A stretch of DNA of 33,411 bases from Prochlorococcus sp. AG-686-P16 (GCA_003208695.1 QCVY01000002.1:1-33411), one strand, 5' to 3'; counted from the stretch's first letter, positions 18,850 to 26,298 are shown. A program made the numbers and translations. Notes: generated by a model from the sequence alone, not told the origin.

Positions 18850-19332
18850 ATGGCGGAAGAAACAAAGAAAGACGAAAAGATAAAAGACACCAGAATGTTT
18901 TATAAAAAGAAAAGGTATATTATCCCAGTTGTTTTAACTGCTTTAGCTGCACTAGGTTCGATATGGACTCACAATAATATTTATCAACTTGTAGATGAAT
19001 GTAATGATGGTTCGATGAAAGCATGTAAGGAGATAGAAAATGATTATGACTATACTCTTGATGATGAGGACGTACAATCTCGATTAACCAATCCATACTT
19101 AGTAGATAAAATAAACAAATTGAATGAAAAGCTAAACGAAGAGAATAGGAGGTATTCAGCTATGGGACGTTGCAAAAGGTATCTAAAAGCAAATATGAAA
19201 GATCCAGATAGTTTTAAATTAATTAATAGTGCAAGTGCTCAATTCAATACTGGAATTATTCAATACTCTGCTACTAATAGTTTTGGTGGCAGAGTACAAG
19301 ATTCATATAAATGTTTTGAGCCAAAGTATTAG
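18850..19332 (+). CDS. Hypothetical membrane-anchored protein
   Basis: Track ORF 18793..19332 with start moved to MAEETKKDEK; YLKANMKDPDSFKLINS...ATNSFGG pattern. Confidence 0.65.
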   Translation: MAEETKKDEKIKDTRMFYKKKRYIIPVVLTALAALGSIWTHNNIYQLVDECNDGSMKACKEIENDYDYTLDDEDVQSRLTNPYLVDKINKLNEKLNEENRRYSAMGRCKRYLKANMKDPDSFKLINSASAQFNTGIIQYSATNSFGGRVQDSYKCFEPKY

Positions 19333-19335
19333 TGG

Positions 19336-19710
19336 ATGAATAACGATCTTAAAAAAGGTTTTTTTAATGGCGTAGGCGGTTTCTTAGGCGTAATTATTAT
19401 TCCTTTAATTGGTTTAGGGATATGGAAAGTCTCTCCTTTAGCAAAGTCTTTATTTATAGGAATATTTGACCCTGAATTAAAAGAGTTTAGGCAATGTGAG
19501 AATAAAGCTTATAAAGATTGGTTGGTAACTCTTATAAGTTCAGATTATAAAAAATTTGAAAGAATACAAAAAATTCTGAAAGAAAATCCCAAAAGTGATA
19601 AAGCAAAATTAGAGAAACTTTTTAAAGATATGTACTTCGTTATATACAGACAGGGAATATGTGGAATGAATAGAACTGAAAAGAAAAGTTATGGTGTACA
19701 AGGTTATTAA
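19336..19710 (+). CDS. Hypothetical membrane protein
   Basis: ORF 124 aa; starts 4 nt after previous stop. Confidence 0.6.
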   Translation: MNNDLKKGFFNGVGGFLGVIIIPLIGLGIWKVSPLAKSLFIGIFDPELKEFRQCENKAYKDWLVTLISSDYKKFERIQKILKENPKSDKAKLEKLFKDMYFVIYRQGICGMNRTEKKSYGVQGY

Positions 19711-19734
19711 ATGAAACGCTTAATACTTGCACCG
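19708..19734 (+). repeat. Cassette 3' module (TAAATGAAACGCTTAATACTTGCACCG)
   Basis: Begins at the stop codon of 19336..19710; matches the other 3' modules. Confidence 0.7.
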
Positions 19735-19748
19735 TTAAAAGTTAGTAA

Positions 19749-19781
19749 TTGACAGTCGATCTAAAATAAGGGGCAATTAGC
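19749..19781 (+). repeat. Cassette leader copy e (TTGACAGTCGATCTAAAATAAGGGGCAATTAGC)
   Basis: Near-identical to 21,297, 22,800 and 23,133; upstream of the ATG at 19,792. Confidence 0.9.
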
Positions 19782-19791
19782 AAATTAATAA

Positions 19792-20367
19792 ATGGAATAT
19801 ACAAAAGAACAAATTATTTATATACAGGAAAATAAACCAGAATTTGTATTAAAAGAAGTCCCTTCACTTGATTTTGTCGTAGTTGAATTTCTTAAAAAAT
19901 ATGAGGTTTTTGTAAAGCCTATGACTTCAGGTTCAAGAAATGTTGGAGAAGATGTTGCCTCTGGAGTATTAACTGGATTAGCTGGCCCAGATGTTGGATT
20001 AGATGCTTACGGAGTGAGTGGTCAAAAGAAACAAACTGCAGTTCAAGAATGGACACAATGGAAACAATGGACATTAAATCATAAAGATTTTGAAGATTTT
20101 AGAGCAAAGAAAATAGATGAACCCAAGGCTTTAAATATGAAGGTTTTAGAGAAATTAAAAGATCCAATGGTGCAAAAAGAGTTAGAGCCATTAATGGAAG
20201 CCTTTGGTAAAAAAGATAAAGCAGCAAAGAAAGGAATTATTATTGGTTTAATATTATTTTTTGGAATTTTTGGTGGTTTAAATATCTACTTCTTATTAGA
20301 AGATAATCAAATTTTTAAAAATAATAATAGGTCTAGTTATGTCCCTAGAAACTTAGATATTAAATAA
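19792..20367 (+). CDS. Hypothetical protein with C-terminal TM
   Basis: ORF 191 aa. Confidence 0.7.
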   Translation: MEYTKEQIIYIQENKPEFVLKEVPSLDFVVVEFLKKYEVFVKPMTSGSRNVGEDVASGVLTGLAGPDVGLDAYGVSGQKKQTAVQEWTQWKQWTLNHKDFEDFRAKKIDEPKALNMKVLEKLKDPMVQKELEPLMEAFGKKDKAAKKGIIIGLILFFGIFGGLNIYFLLEDNQIFKNNNRSSYVPRNLDIK

Positions 20368-20412
20368 AACGCTTACTACTTGCACAGCTTGTTGATAGCT
20401 GCTCTAAATAAG
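20365..20412 (+). repeat. Cassette spacer: 3' module plus diverged leader f
   Basis: TAAATAAAACGCTTACTACTTGCACAGCTTGTTGATAGCTGCTCTAAATAAG. Confidence 0.7.
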
Positions 20413-20430
20413 AAATAAATAAATTAGCTT

Positions 20431-20802
20431 ATGTCAATACAATTTATTGAAGAGTTTGATAATGCATCAAAAAAAACCGCCCCTGGTTCAAAAGGAATAG
20501 CCATTTTAAATATTTTGATTGTTATTAGTTCCATAATTGCCATACCTTTCACTTGGGGATTTAGCCTTTTTAGTTTATTCGCAGTTCCTATTTATTCAGC
20601 ATTACAATCAATTGCTAATGAAACATATAGAACAAGATTATTTACTGAAATTCAAACTCAGATTATTGCTGAAAAAGAAGGATTATTTAAAAAACCTCGT
20701 ATGAGGAGAATAGCTCGCTCAGCTCCAATTTATGAAGAAGAACTGATAGACGAAACTGACGATATTGATGAAGAAAATTTAGATGATGATATTGATAAAT
20801 AA
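20431..20802 (+). CDS. Hypothetical membrane protein with acidic tail
   Basis: ORF 123 aa; two TM segments, EEELIDETDDIDEENLDDDIDK. Confidence 0.65.
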   Translation: MSIQFIEEFDNASKKTAPGSKGIAILNILIVISSIIAIPFTWGFSLFSLFAVPIYSALQSIANETYRTRLFTEIQTQIIAEKEGLFKKPRMRRIARSAPIYEEELIDETDDIDEENLDDDIDK

Positions 20803-20850
20803 AACCCTTACTAATTGCACAGCTTTATTATTGTCAGATCGCTATTAAGT
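20800..20850 (+). repeat. Cassette spacer: 3' module plus diverged leader g
   Basis: TAAATAAAACCCTTACTAATTGCACAGCTTTATTATTGTCAGATCGCTATTAAG. Confidence 0.65.
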
Positions 20851-20854
20851 ATTA

Positions 20855-21004
20855 ATGGAACTTGAGAAAGGAGAAATAATTGAAATTCCAGTAGAAAATC
20901 CTACTAATTTCACAAATCCAAATCAACCAGACATTGAGATTATTGTTTTAAGTTTTACTGTAGTTTTATTAATATTGGCTATCTATATTAAAAATCGGCA
21001 TTAA
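20855..21004 (+). CDS. 49-aa TM peptide MELEKGEIIEIPVENPTNFTNPNQPDIEIIVLSFTVVLLILAIYIKNRH
   Basis: Translated by eye; sits in the array between spacer g and the next unit. Confidence 0.55.
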   Translation: MELEKGEIIEIPVENPTNFTNPNQPDIEIIVLSFTVVLLILAIYIKNRH

Positions 21005-21296
21005 TACCGATATACAGAAAAAAATAATCATAGTAATTTCATCTTGATCTAACGGATCTAAGCTAAAAATTCTGAGATTGTTTCCATTTAAAGGCTGGAT
21101 TACAATCTCTTTTTTAATGTAGAGAGCTAGGACTGTTTGCATGACAGTACACCTATTAATTAATGAGACTAGCCAACCTATTTACCGTACTTTTCACGTC
21201 TTAGGTTAAGACTAGATTTTCAAAAACAACCAATATTTTGTCCAATATTTTCTAACATTATGTCCAAGACGTATGAGACCCGCTAATAGTTAGTAA

Positions 21297-21338
21297 TTGA
21301 CAGTCGATCTACAATAAGGGGCAATTAGCTCCCTTTTT
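21297..21338 (+). repeat. Cassette leader copy h (TTGACAGTCGATCTACAATAAGGGGCAATTAGCTCCCTTTTTTT)
   Basis: Extended identity with copy e including upstream GTTAGTAA. Confidence 0.9.
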
Positions 21339-21350
21339 TTATCTTGCTAT

Positions 21351-22379
21351 ATGTATGAGTATTTTTTAAAAATCATAATTATATTTTCTGTTATTTCTCC
21401 TCTTAAAATTTATGCTTCAACCGATGATAAGAAAGTAGTTATTACCCTCACAAATGGGGATATATTGAATGGAACTTTAATTGAAAGTAAAAGTAACAAT
21501 GATGTAAAAACATTAGATCATCCACAATTAGGAGAGCTTACTATTAGTGAATCAATAATCGAAAGTTTTAAGTTAGATGGAAAAGCTACTGAAGATAAAA
21601 CTAATAGCATCGCTGATACAAATACTGCCACTTTTTCAATTTCTAAAAATAATATTTCAGAAGTAAAAATTAATGATGAAATTTCGAAATGGAGTGGATC
21701 AATAAGTATCGGTTTAGATAAGGATATTGAATATGAAGATTTTTTTAAAAGAACATTAGGTTTAGATTTAAGTATTGATTTAACTAATGAAAAAAGTATC
21801 TATACAAATACCATTTCATTTGATTGGACAAAAGATGAATCTCAATATGAAATTGGAGGATCATACTACGTGAGTGATTCTCTTGAAATTGATCAAAAAA
21901 CAAGTATGGATACAAGTAACAGAAATATGGAAATATATTTTTCTAATAATTATGACTATAACTCGGATGCGTCCTATGGTAAAAATTCATTAATTTCATC
22001 TATTGGTTTAACCAAAGGATTTTTTGCCTCAGATGATACTTCTTTATCAATCTCTGCTGGACCTGCTATACATTTTGTTTATGGAGGTAATGAATGCGAT
22101 ATAACTACTGACTGTGGTGAAACTTATCTATCAAGTGTTTTTAGCATTAATTTTTCAAATAAACTAAGTAAAAAATTTGAATTAGAAATCAATAATATTT
22201 TTACTTCAAGTTACGCAAGTACTGCTATTTATGGAAATGAATTATCAACTACCTTAACTTTTAGACCAAGTGATAGTTCTGGTTTTAATACTTCTTTTGA
22301 ATATCAAAATGATTATAAAGAGTTTAGTAACCCAAAATTTGAAGATAAATATTCTTTAAATGTAGGTTATGATTTTTGA
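21351..22379 (+). CDS. DUF481-like outer-membrane beta-barrel protein
   Basis: Signal peptide; LTNGDILNGTLIE..; repeating beta-strand pattern ending in aromatic residue (VGYDF). Confidence 0.75.
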   Translation: MYEYFLKIIIIFSVISPLKIYASTDDKKVVITLTNGDILNGTLIESKSNNDVKTLDHPQLGELTISESIIESFKLDGKATEDKTNSIADTNTATFSISKNNISEVKINDEISKWSGSISIGLDKDIEYEDFFKRTLGLDLSIDLTNEKSIYTNTISFDWTKDESQYEIGGSYYVSDSLEIDQKTSMDTSNRNMEIYFSNNYDYNSDASYGKNSLISSIGLTKGFFASDDTSLSISAGPAIHFVYGGNECDITTDCGETYLSSVFSINFSNKLSKKFELEINNIFTSSYASTAIYGNELSTTLTFRPSDSSGFNTSFEYQNDYKEFSNPKFEDKYSLNVGYDF

Positions 22380-22473
22380 TTATTTTGATTCCTTATAATA
22401 TTAAGCTTACTAATTCCACCGATTTAGTTAGTTTTTAATTATTTTGCTATATCTATATAAATTATACATTTAA

Positions 22474-22770
22474 ATGAAAATATTATTATTGCTTCCTTTG
22501 TTATTAGGTTTCTCAGTTCCAGTTCTTGCACATAACGAAGCTAATGGAGGTCTAGTACCTCTGCCAGGAATGGGTGGAATGCCAGGAATAGGTGGAACGC
22601 CTAAAAAGGACTGTCCAAGTGGTCCTACATTTAATAATCAGGGGAAAAATCCTCTAACTAAACAAATTGTTGATTATAAAGGAAGAAGATGTTCTTCAGC
22701 TACATGCATAACTGTTCGAAATGGAGATAATTGGAAAGGAGTTTGGAGTTGTTCAGGTAGACCAGAATAA
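22474..22770 (+). CDS. Small exported Gly/Pro-rich, Cys-containing protein
   Basis: Signal peptide MKILLLLPLLLGFSVPVLA; four or more Cys; LPGMGGMPGIGGTP. Confidence 0.65.
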   Translation: MKILLLLPLLLGFSVPVLAHNEANGGLVPLPGMGGMPGIGGTPKKDCPSGPTFNNQGKNPLTKQIVDYKGRRCSSATCITVRNGDNWKGVWSCSGRPE

Positions 22771-22799
22771 TTATCAAAAATTGATTTAGTTGTAGTAGG

Positions 22800-22838
22800 T
22801 TGTCGATCTACAATAAGGGGCAATTAGCTCCTTTTTTT
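22800..22838 (+). repeat. Cassette leader copy i
   Basis: TGTCGATCTACAATAAGGGGCAATTAGCTCCTTTTTTT; here located between convergent genes. Confidence 0.85.
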
Positions 22839-23049
22839 AATGGTTATGTTTGTGCATATAGCATGGCATCCACTTATCACCCATTTGATGAGCTCCTTTA
22901 CATTTAAATTTATAAGCTTCTTTTACAGCCTGTTCTTTTGTATCAAATAACATTGGCATTTTCATTTCTTTTTCAACGGTTTTATTTGAACAACTTAACG
23001 AAAAAATTGACATAAAAAAAAAGGGAAGAAAAGAAATAAAGTGTTTCAA
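22837..23049 (-). CDS. DUF3721-like small lipoprotein
   Basis: Signal/lipobox FSLSCSN; KFKCKGAHQMGDKWMPC. Confidence 0.75.
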   Translation of the reverse strand: MKHFISFLPFFFMSIFSLSCSNKTVEKEMKMPMLFDTKEQAVKEAYKFKCKGAHQMGDKWMPCYMHKHNH

Positions 23050-23132
23050 AATTAATTTATAAAATCAAGGCAGCTTAGTATTAAATATCTTTCGAAATAT
23101 TTTAAAAATTGATTTCTTTACAAATATATTGA

Positions 23133-23163
23133 TTGACAGTCGATTTACAATAAGGGGCAATTT
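23133..23163 (+). repeat. Cassette leader copy j (TTGACAGTCGATTTACAATAAGGGGCAATTT)
   Basis: One-base variant of copies e/h. Confidence 0.85.
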
Positions 23164-23303
23164 TCTGAAGCCTCGAATGAAAAGTTTGATAAATTCCCTT
23201 TATCAGATGGTTATGTAATACGTAATACCAAAATATGATGGTTTAGCACTTGATTTATTAAAAATTGAAGCTTGTAAGAAATATGCAAAATTTGAAGATT
23301 AAA
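23164..23303 (+). pseudogene. Decayed cassette ORF
   Basis: Fragments SEASNEKFDKFPLSDGYVIR and LDLLKIEACKKYAKFED-stop in different frames between leader j and a 3' module. Confidence 0.5.
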
Positions 23304-23329
23304 TAAAACTCTTACTACTTTGACTGCCT
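23300..23329 (+). repeat. Cassette 3' module (TAAATAAAACTCTTACTACTTTGACTGCC)
   Basis: Begins at the stop of the decayed ORF. Confidence 0.7.
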
Positions 23330-23560
23330 AATAATATTATTTCTTCTAACTTGAATATTCGCTTTTATCTTTTCTGCAAGAGTTGGAAGATTTGGTGGTT
23401 CTAATATTAAAAAAACTCTTCCTGATTTTTCTAAATGAATATAGTCTTCTAATACATCTCTATTAAGTAATCTATATAAAGTTTTGGTGCTTTTGTAGCC
23501 TAACTTTTTAGCTGTTTGGCTGATTGTATATGCCTCAAAATGGAAAGATATTGGTTTCAT
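23315..23560 (-). CDS. Small HTH protein (excisionase/MerR-like)
   Basis: YTISQTAKKLGYKSTKTLYRLLNR. Confidence 0.6.
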   Translation of the reverse strand: MKPISFHFEAYTISQTAKKLGYKSTKTLYRLLNRDVLEDYIHLEKSGRVFLILEPPNLPTLAEKIKANIQVRRNNIIRQSK

Positions 23561-23739
23561 CTTACATTATTTACATTAGGTGAGATCAATTGCCATAAAA
23601 TGATTCTAGCCCATTCGCCTTATCAGGAAGTTGTAAAAGCATGTCTATATACAGCGGGTAGTGCCTAGGGAGATTTTGCCGTACGAAATCACTCACAGCC
23701 TGAACACCACAAAGAACCTATTTTCAAAATTACTATTGT

Positions 23740-23824
23740 CTTATGTCTTACATCTTTCCTAATAACTTCTAGAAATTATTAATACAAAGATAATTGTTTT
23801 TAGGAAGAATAGATAAGACATAAG
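23740..23824. repeat. Nested inverted repeats; candidate replication origin
   Basis: CTTATGTCTTA (23740-23750) / TAAGACATAAG (23814-23824); TTCCTAA / TTAGGAA; AATAACTTCTAGAAATTATT near-palindrome inside. Confidence 0.5.
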
Positions 23825-23901
23825 GCAACCTCTGAAATCCAAATCGCATCATTTCTTTTGGTGTCATAGAGAAAAATTATTCTGCTAAGACACATAAGTC
23901 A

Positions 23902-25185
23902 CTAAACCTCTTGATTTCCTTTATCAGGCAACTGTGTAATTCTTGGTTTCATTTCTATTTGTTCAATAGTCCATTCTGGATGAAACCAATAATAAGTCTT
24001 TTTTCCATAAAATCTATATTGCTTCTTATCATGTCCTAACTTTCTCAAGCAATCTGCGACCTCTTTTACATCTTTATCTCTTACTTGCTCATCATTTCTA
24101 CAACCGCTATTAACCAAAGCTTGAACAGTCGTAAATCTATATTTATTATGCTCTTTATTAGTCCATTCTTCTATTCGTGAAAAGAAGGGATGCTCTGCTT
24201 CAAAATTTAAATTTCTGATATTTATTTCCTTTTTAAATTCATCCTTTAAATCTAATATCATGCCTTCTTTATAAGCCAAAAGAGCAGCTTTCCAAATTCG
24301 ATCTCTATCTTTTAAAACCTTATTATTATTAATTAAATTACCTTCTAGATTGATTACCCAAAACCTTCTAGAGCCAGTTGGATCATTTAGAAAATCGTTC
24401 CTATTACAACTTGAAACCATTATTAAAGGTCTTGGATAAGCCCCAATACTCCTTCCATAAGGTCTTCTAAATGTATCAACAGGACTTGATAAAAGAGCTT
24501 TTAATGATGCCGCTTTTTCAGAATTTGGTGAGATCCTATCAAGTTCAGCAATTTCAAAAATCCAACATCTTTGAAGAGTCATTGCTAGGTCTTGATACTT
24601 TGGTTGCCATGTATCAGCAAAGAAATCGTCAGAAGCTAAATATCTCCAAAAAGTAGATTTTCCGGTTCCTTGCTTACCAACTAATACACAACAATTATCA
24701 AATTTAACACCACGATTTTTGACCCTTGCAACTGCTGAAATAAGAGTCATTTTTAGCATCTGGTTGAATAACTTAGATTCAGTTCCTAAGTAGTCGCTTG
24801 CAATTGTTTCTATGTCAATTGGTTTAATTGATTTATCTGATGTAATTCTTTCTAGATATGCATTGACTGGATGATATGTATTTTGACGAGCAGCTGTTAA
24901 TAAACCATCAAAAGCTGCGTCTTTTCTAATGTTATAACCATACATATTTAGATAAGTTGAAAAATCCTCAATCATATCTAAAGGAATAGGCAATTTATCA
25001 AATTCAGGTTCTAAAGTTAAAAGATTATAGGTCAATCTAGAAGAACAATAAGTAACTAAAAGTTCTACAAGATCACCAGAATCAATCTTCTTTTTTCTAT
25101 TCCCTTCAAAGCCTTTTGGGAGTTTTATCTTATTAAGAAAACCAGTATTAAATCTTATTTTCTTTGGAATAGGTTCATTAGTCAT
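23902..25185 (-). CDS. VapE-type P-loop helicase/NTPase
   Basis: CCVLVGKQGTGKSTFWRYLA Walker A; CWIFEIAELD; LIMVSSCNRNDFLNDPTGSRRFWVI typical of the virulence-associated E family. Confidence 0.88.
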   Translation of the reverse strand: MTNEPIPKKIRFNTGFLNKIKLPKGFEGNRKKKIDSGDLVELLVTYCSSRLTYNLLTLEPEFDKLPIPLDMIEDFSTYLNMYGYNIRKDAAFDGLLTAARQNTYHPVNAYLERITSDKSIKPIDIETIASDYLGTESKLFNQMLKMTLISAVARVKNRGVKFDNCCVLVGKQGTGKSTFWRYLASDDFFADTWQPKYQDLAMTLQRCWIFEIAELDRISPNSEKAASLKALLSSPVDTFRRPYGRSIGAYPRPLIMVSSCNRNDFLNDPTGSRRFWVINLEGNLINNNKVLKDRDRIWKAALLAYKEGMILDLKDEFKKEINIRNLNFEAEHPFFSRIEEWTNKEHNKYRFTTVQALVNSGCRNDEQVRDKDVKEVADCLRKLGHDKKQYRFYGKKTYYWFHPEWTIEQIEMKPRITQLPDKGNQEV

Positions 25186-25215
25186 ATAGCAACCAAATCT
25201 TTTTTTTATAAATCA

Positions 25216-25398
25216 TTAGAGAACCTCTTTATGCCTTTTCAGACAGTCTTTGATTAATGCCCTCATTAGCTCTGCCTTTGTACACTTGTAATGCTCAGAT
25301 AATTGACCAAACTTTTCAAAAGTAAAATCATTTACTCTGCATTGAAGTGTTGGCGTCGCATCCACTTTTTGTGTTCTCTCCTTAACATCAAGCAACAT
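25216..25398 (-). CDS. Ribbon-helix-helix/CopG-like DNA-binding protein
   Basis: PTLQCRVNDFTFEKFGQLSEHYKCTKAELMRALIKDCLKRH. Confidence 0.65.
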   Translation of the reverse strand: MLLDVKERTQKVDATPTLQCRVNDFTFEKFGQLSEHYKCTKAELMRALIKDCLKRHKEVL

Positions 25399-25474
25399 AA
25401 AATTAAATTAAATTTACTACGAACTTATTATTGTTTCACTTCAAATACATTGCAAGAACTAGTTTTTCAGAAAA

Positions 25475-25624
25475 CTACCAGTCTGGATAAATGTGGCCAA
25501 ATGGGTCTTCTCCAATTGGTTCCTCATGAAATTCTCCCTTTTTTAAACCTTTTTCGTATTGATCAATAATTTTCTGATAGGAGTGTATAGAGGGTATTAA
25601 ATCTCCCACGTAGTTAGGTTCCAT
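25475..25624 (-). CDS. 49-aa ORF MEPNYVGDLIPSIHSYQKIIDQYEKGLKKGEFHEEPIGEDPFGHIYPDW; candidate integration target
   Basis: Translated by eye; its last codons overlap the right direct repeat. Confidence 0.65.
   Translation of the reverse strand: MEPNYVGDLIPSIHSYQKIIDQYEKGLKKGEFHEEPIGEDPFGHIYPDW
25477..25492. repeat. Candidate right attachment site (att)
   Basis: ACCAGTCTGGATAAAT, 15/16 match to 16,078..16,093; contains CCAG-T-CTGG dyad. Confidence 0.6.
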
Positions 25625-25691
25625 AAATATATTATAAAAATTATCTTATTAATCACTATATATAGATATCACATAAATCATGAATTACAAA

Positions 25692-26033
25692 TTATTTACC
25701 CATCGCTCTTCTTAATTTTGCAGCTTCATCTAAACCCTCCATTATTGTAAATGTAGAATTCTCAGTTGCTTTTTTTCTCAACTTTGAAAGTTCTCTATAT
25801 TCTTCAGATTCAAAAGCTTCAACTGCTGCTCTCATGGAAGGAAATTCACAAATAACGGCTAAATTAGAATCCTCAGTTCGTTCCTTACCTAACGGTTCTG
25901 TATCTTTTGCAAATACTTCCCCACTAACTTCTTTTAGCCATGGTCCAACTTTATTTACATACTCATCAAATAATTCCTGGTTAATTATTCTTGCTGTTGA
26001 TATCCAGTAGCCTTTTGCTCCTTTTTTATCCAT
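25692..26033 (-). CDS. DUF1330 family protein
   Basis: GYWISTARIINQELFDEYVNKVGPWLKEVSGEVFAKDTEP...AVICEFPSMRAAVEAFESEEYRELSKLR. Confidence 0.85.
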   Translation of the reverse strand: MDKKGAKGYWISTARIINQELFDEYVNKVGPWLKEVSGEVFAKDTEPLGKERTEDSNLAVICEFPSMRAAVEAFESEEYRELSKLRKKATENSTFTIMEGLDEAAKLRRAMGK

Positions 26034-26202
26034 AAAATAAAAATAATATTTAAACTCAATTTAAATATAATTTACTTTTTAGGAAGGATCTTTATAAAAA
26101 TTTTTATTAATGTAATATATTTTTTTTGAAAATAATAATTGAATATAAAACAAGATAGACTTAACTTCTATAAATAGCACTAGTTATTAATCTATATCTA
26201 AT

Positions 26203-26298
26203 ATGGATTTCATCAATAAGAACAAGATCCTTACAGTTATGGCTGTTATAGCAATTTTATCCTTTGTTCTAGAAAAAACAGGGATTATTCACCCCTAA
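26203..26298 (+). CDS. 31-aa TM peptide MDFINKNKILTVMAVIAILSFVLEKTGIIHP
   Basis: Translated by eye. Confidence 0.45.
   Translation: MDFINKNKILTVMAVIAILSFVLEKTGIIHP

Larger units (their letters stand above)
16078..25492. mobile_element. Putative serine-integrase integrative element / satellite-like island
   Basis: Direct repeats at both ends, integrase just inside the left repeat, VapE-type helicase, RHH and HTH proteins, non-core cargo. Confidence 0.65.

Noticed and set aside
19749-23163. CRISPR array
   Set aside because: Repeat copies are separated by 0.5-1.5 kb containing ORFs rather than short unique spacers; no cas genes.
19708-23329. Integron with attC sites
   Set aside because: Repeated modules do not show the paired RYYYAAC/GTTRRRY core or attC-like fold by eye, and no tyrosine IntI is present; the only recombinase in view is a large serine integrase.
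24471-24656. Plus-strand 61-aa ORF
   Set aside because: Antisense to the VapE gene.
16078-25492. tRNA-targeted integration
   Set aside because: No tRNA-like sequence or T-arm (GGTTCRANTCC) found near either boundary; the repeat lies in a small protein ORF instead.
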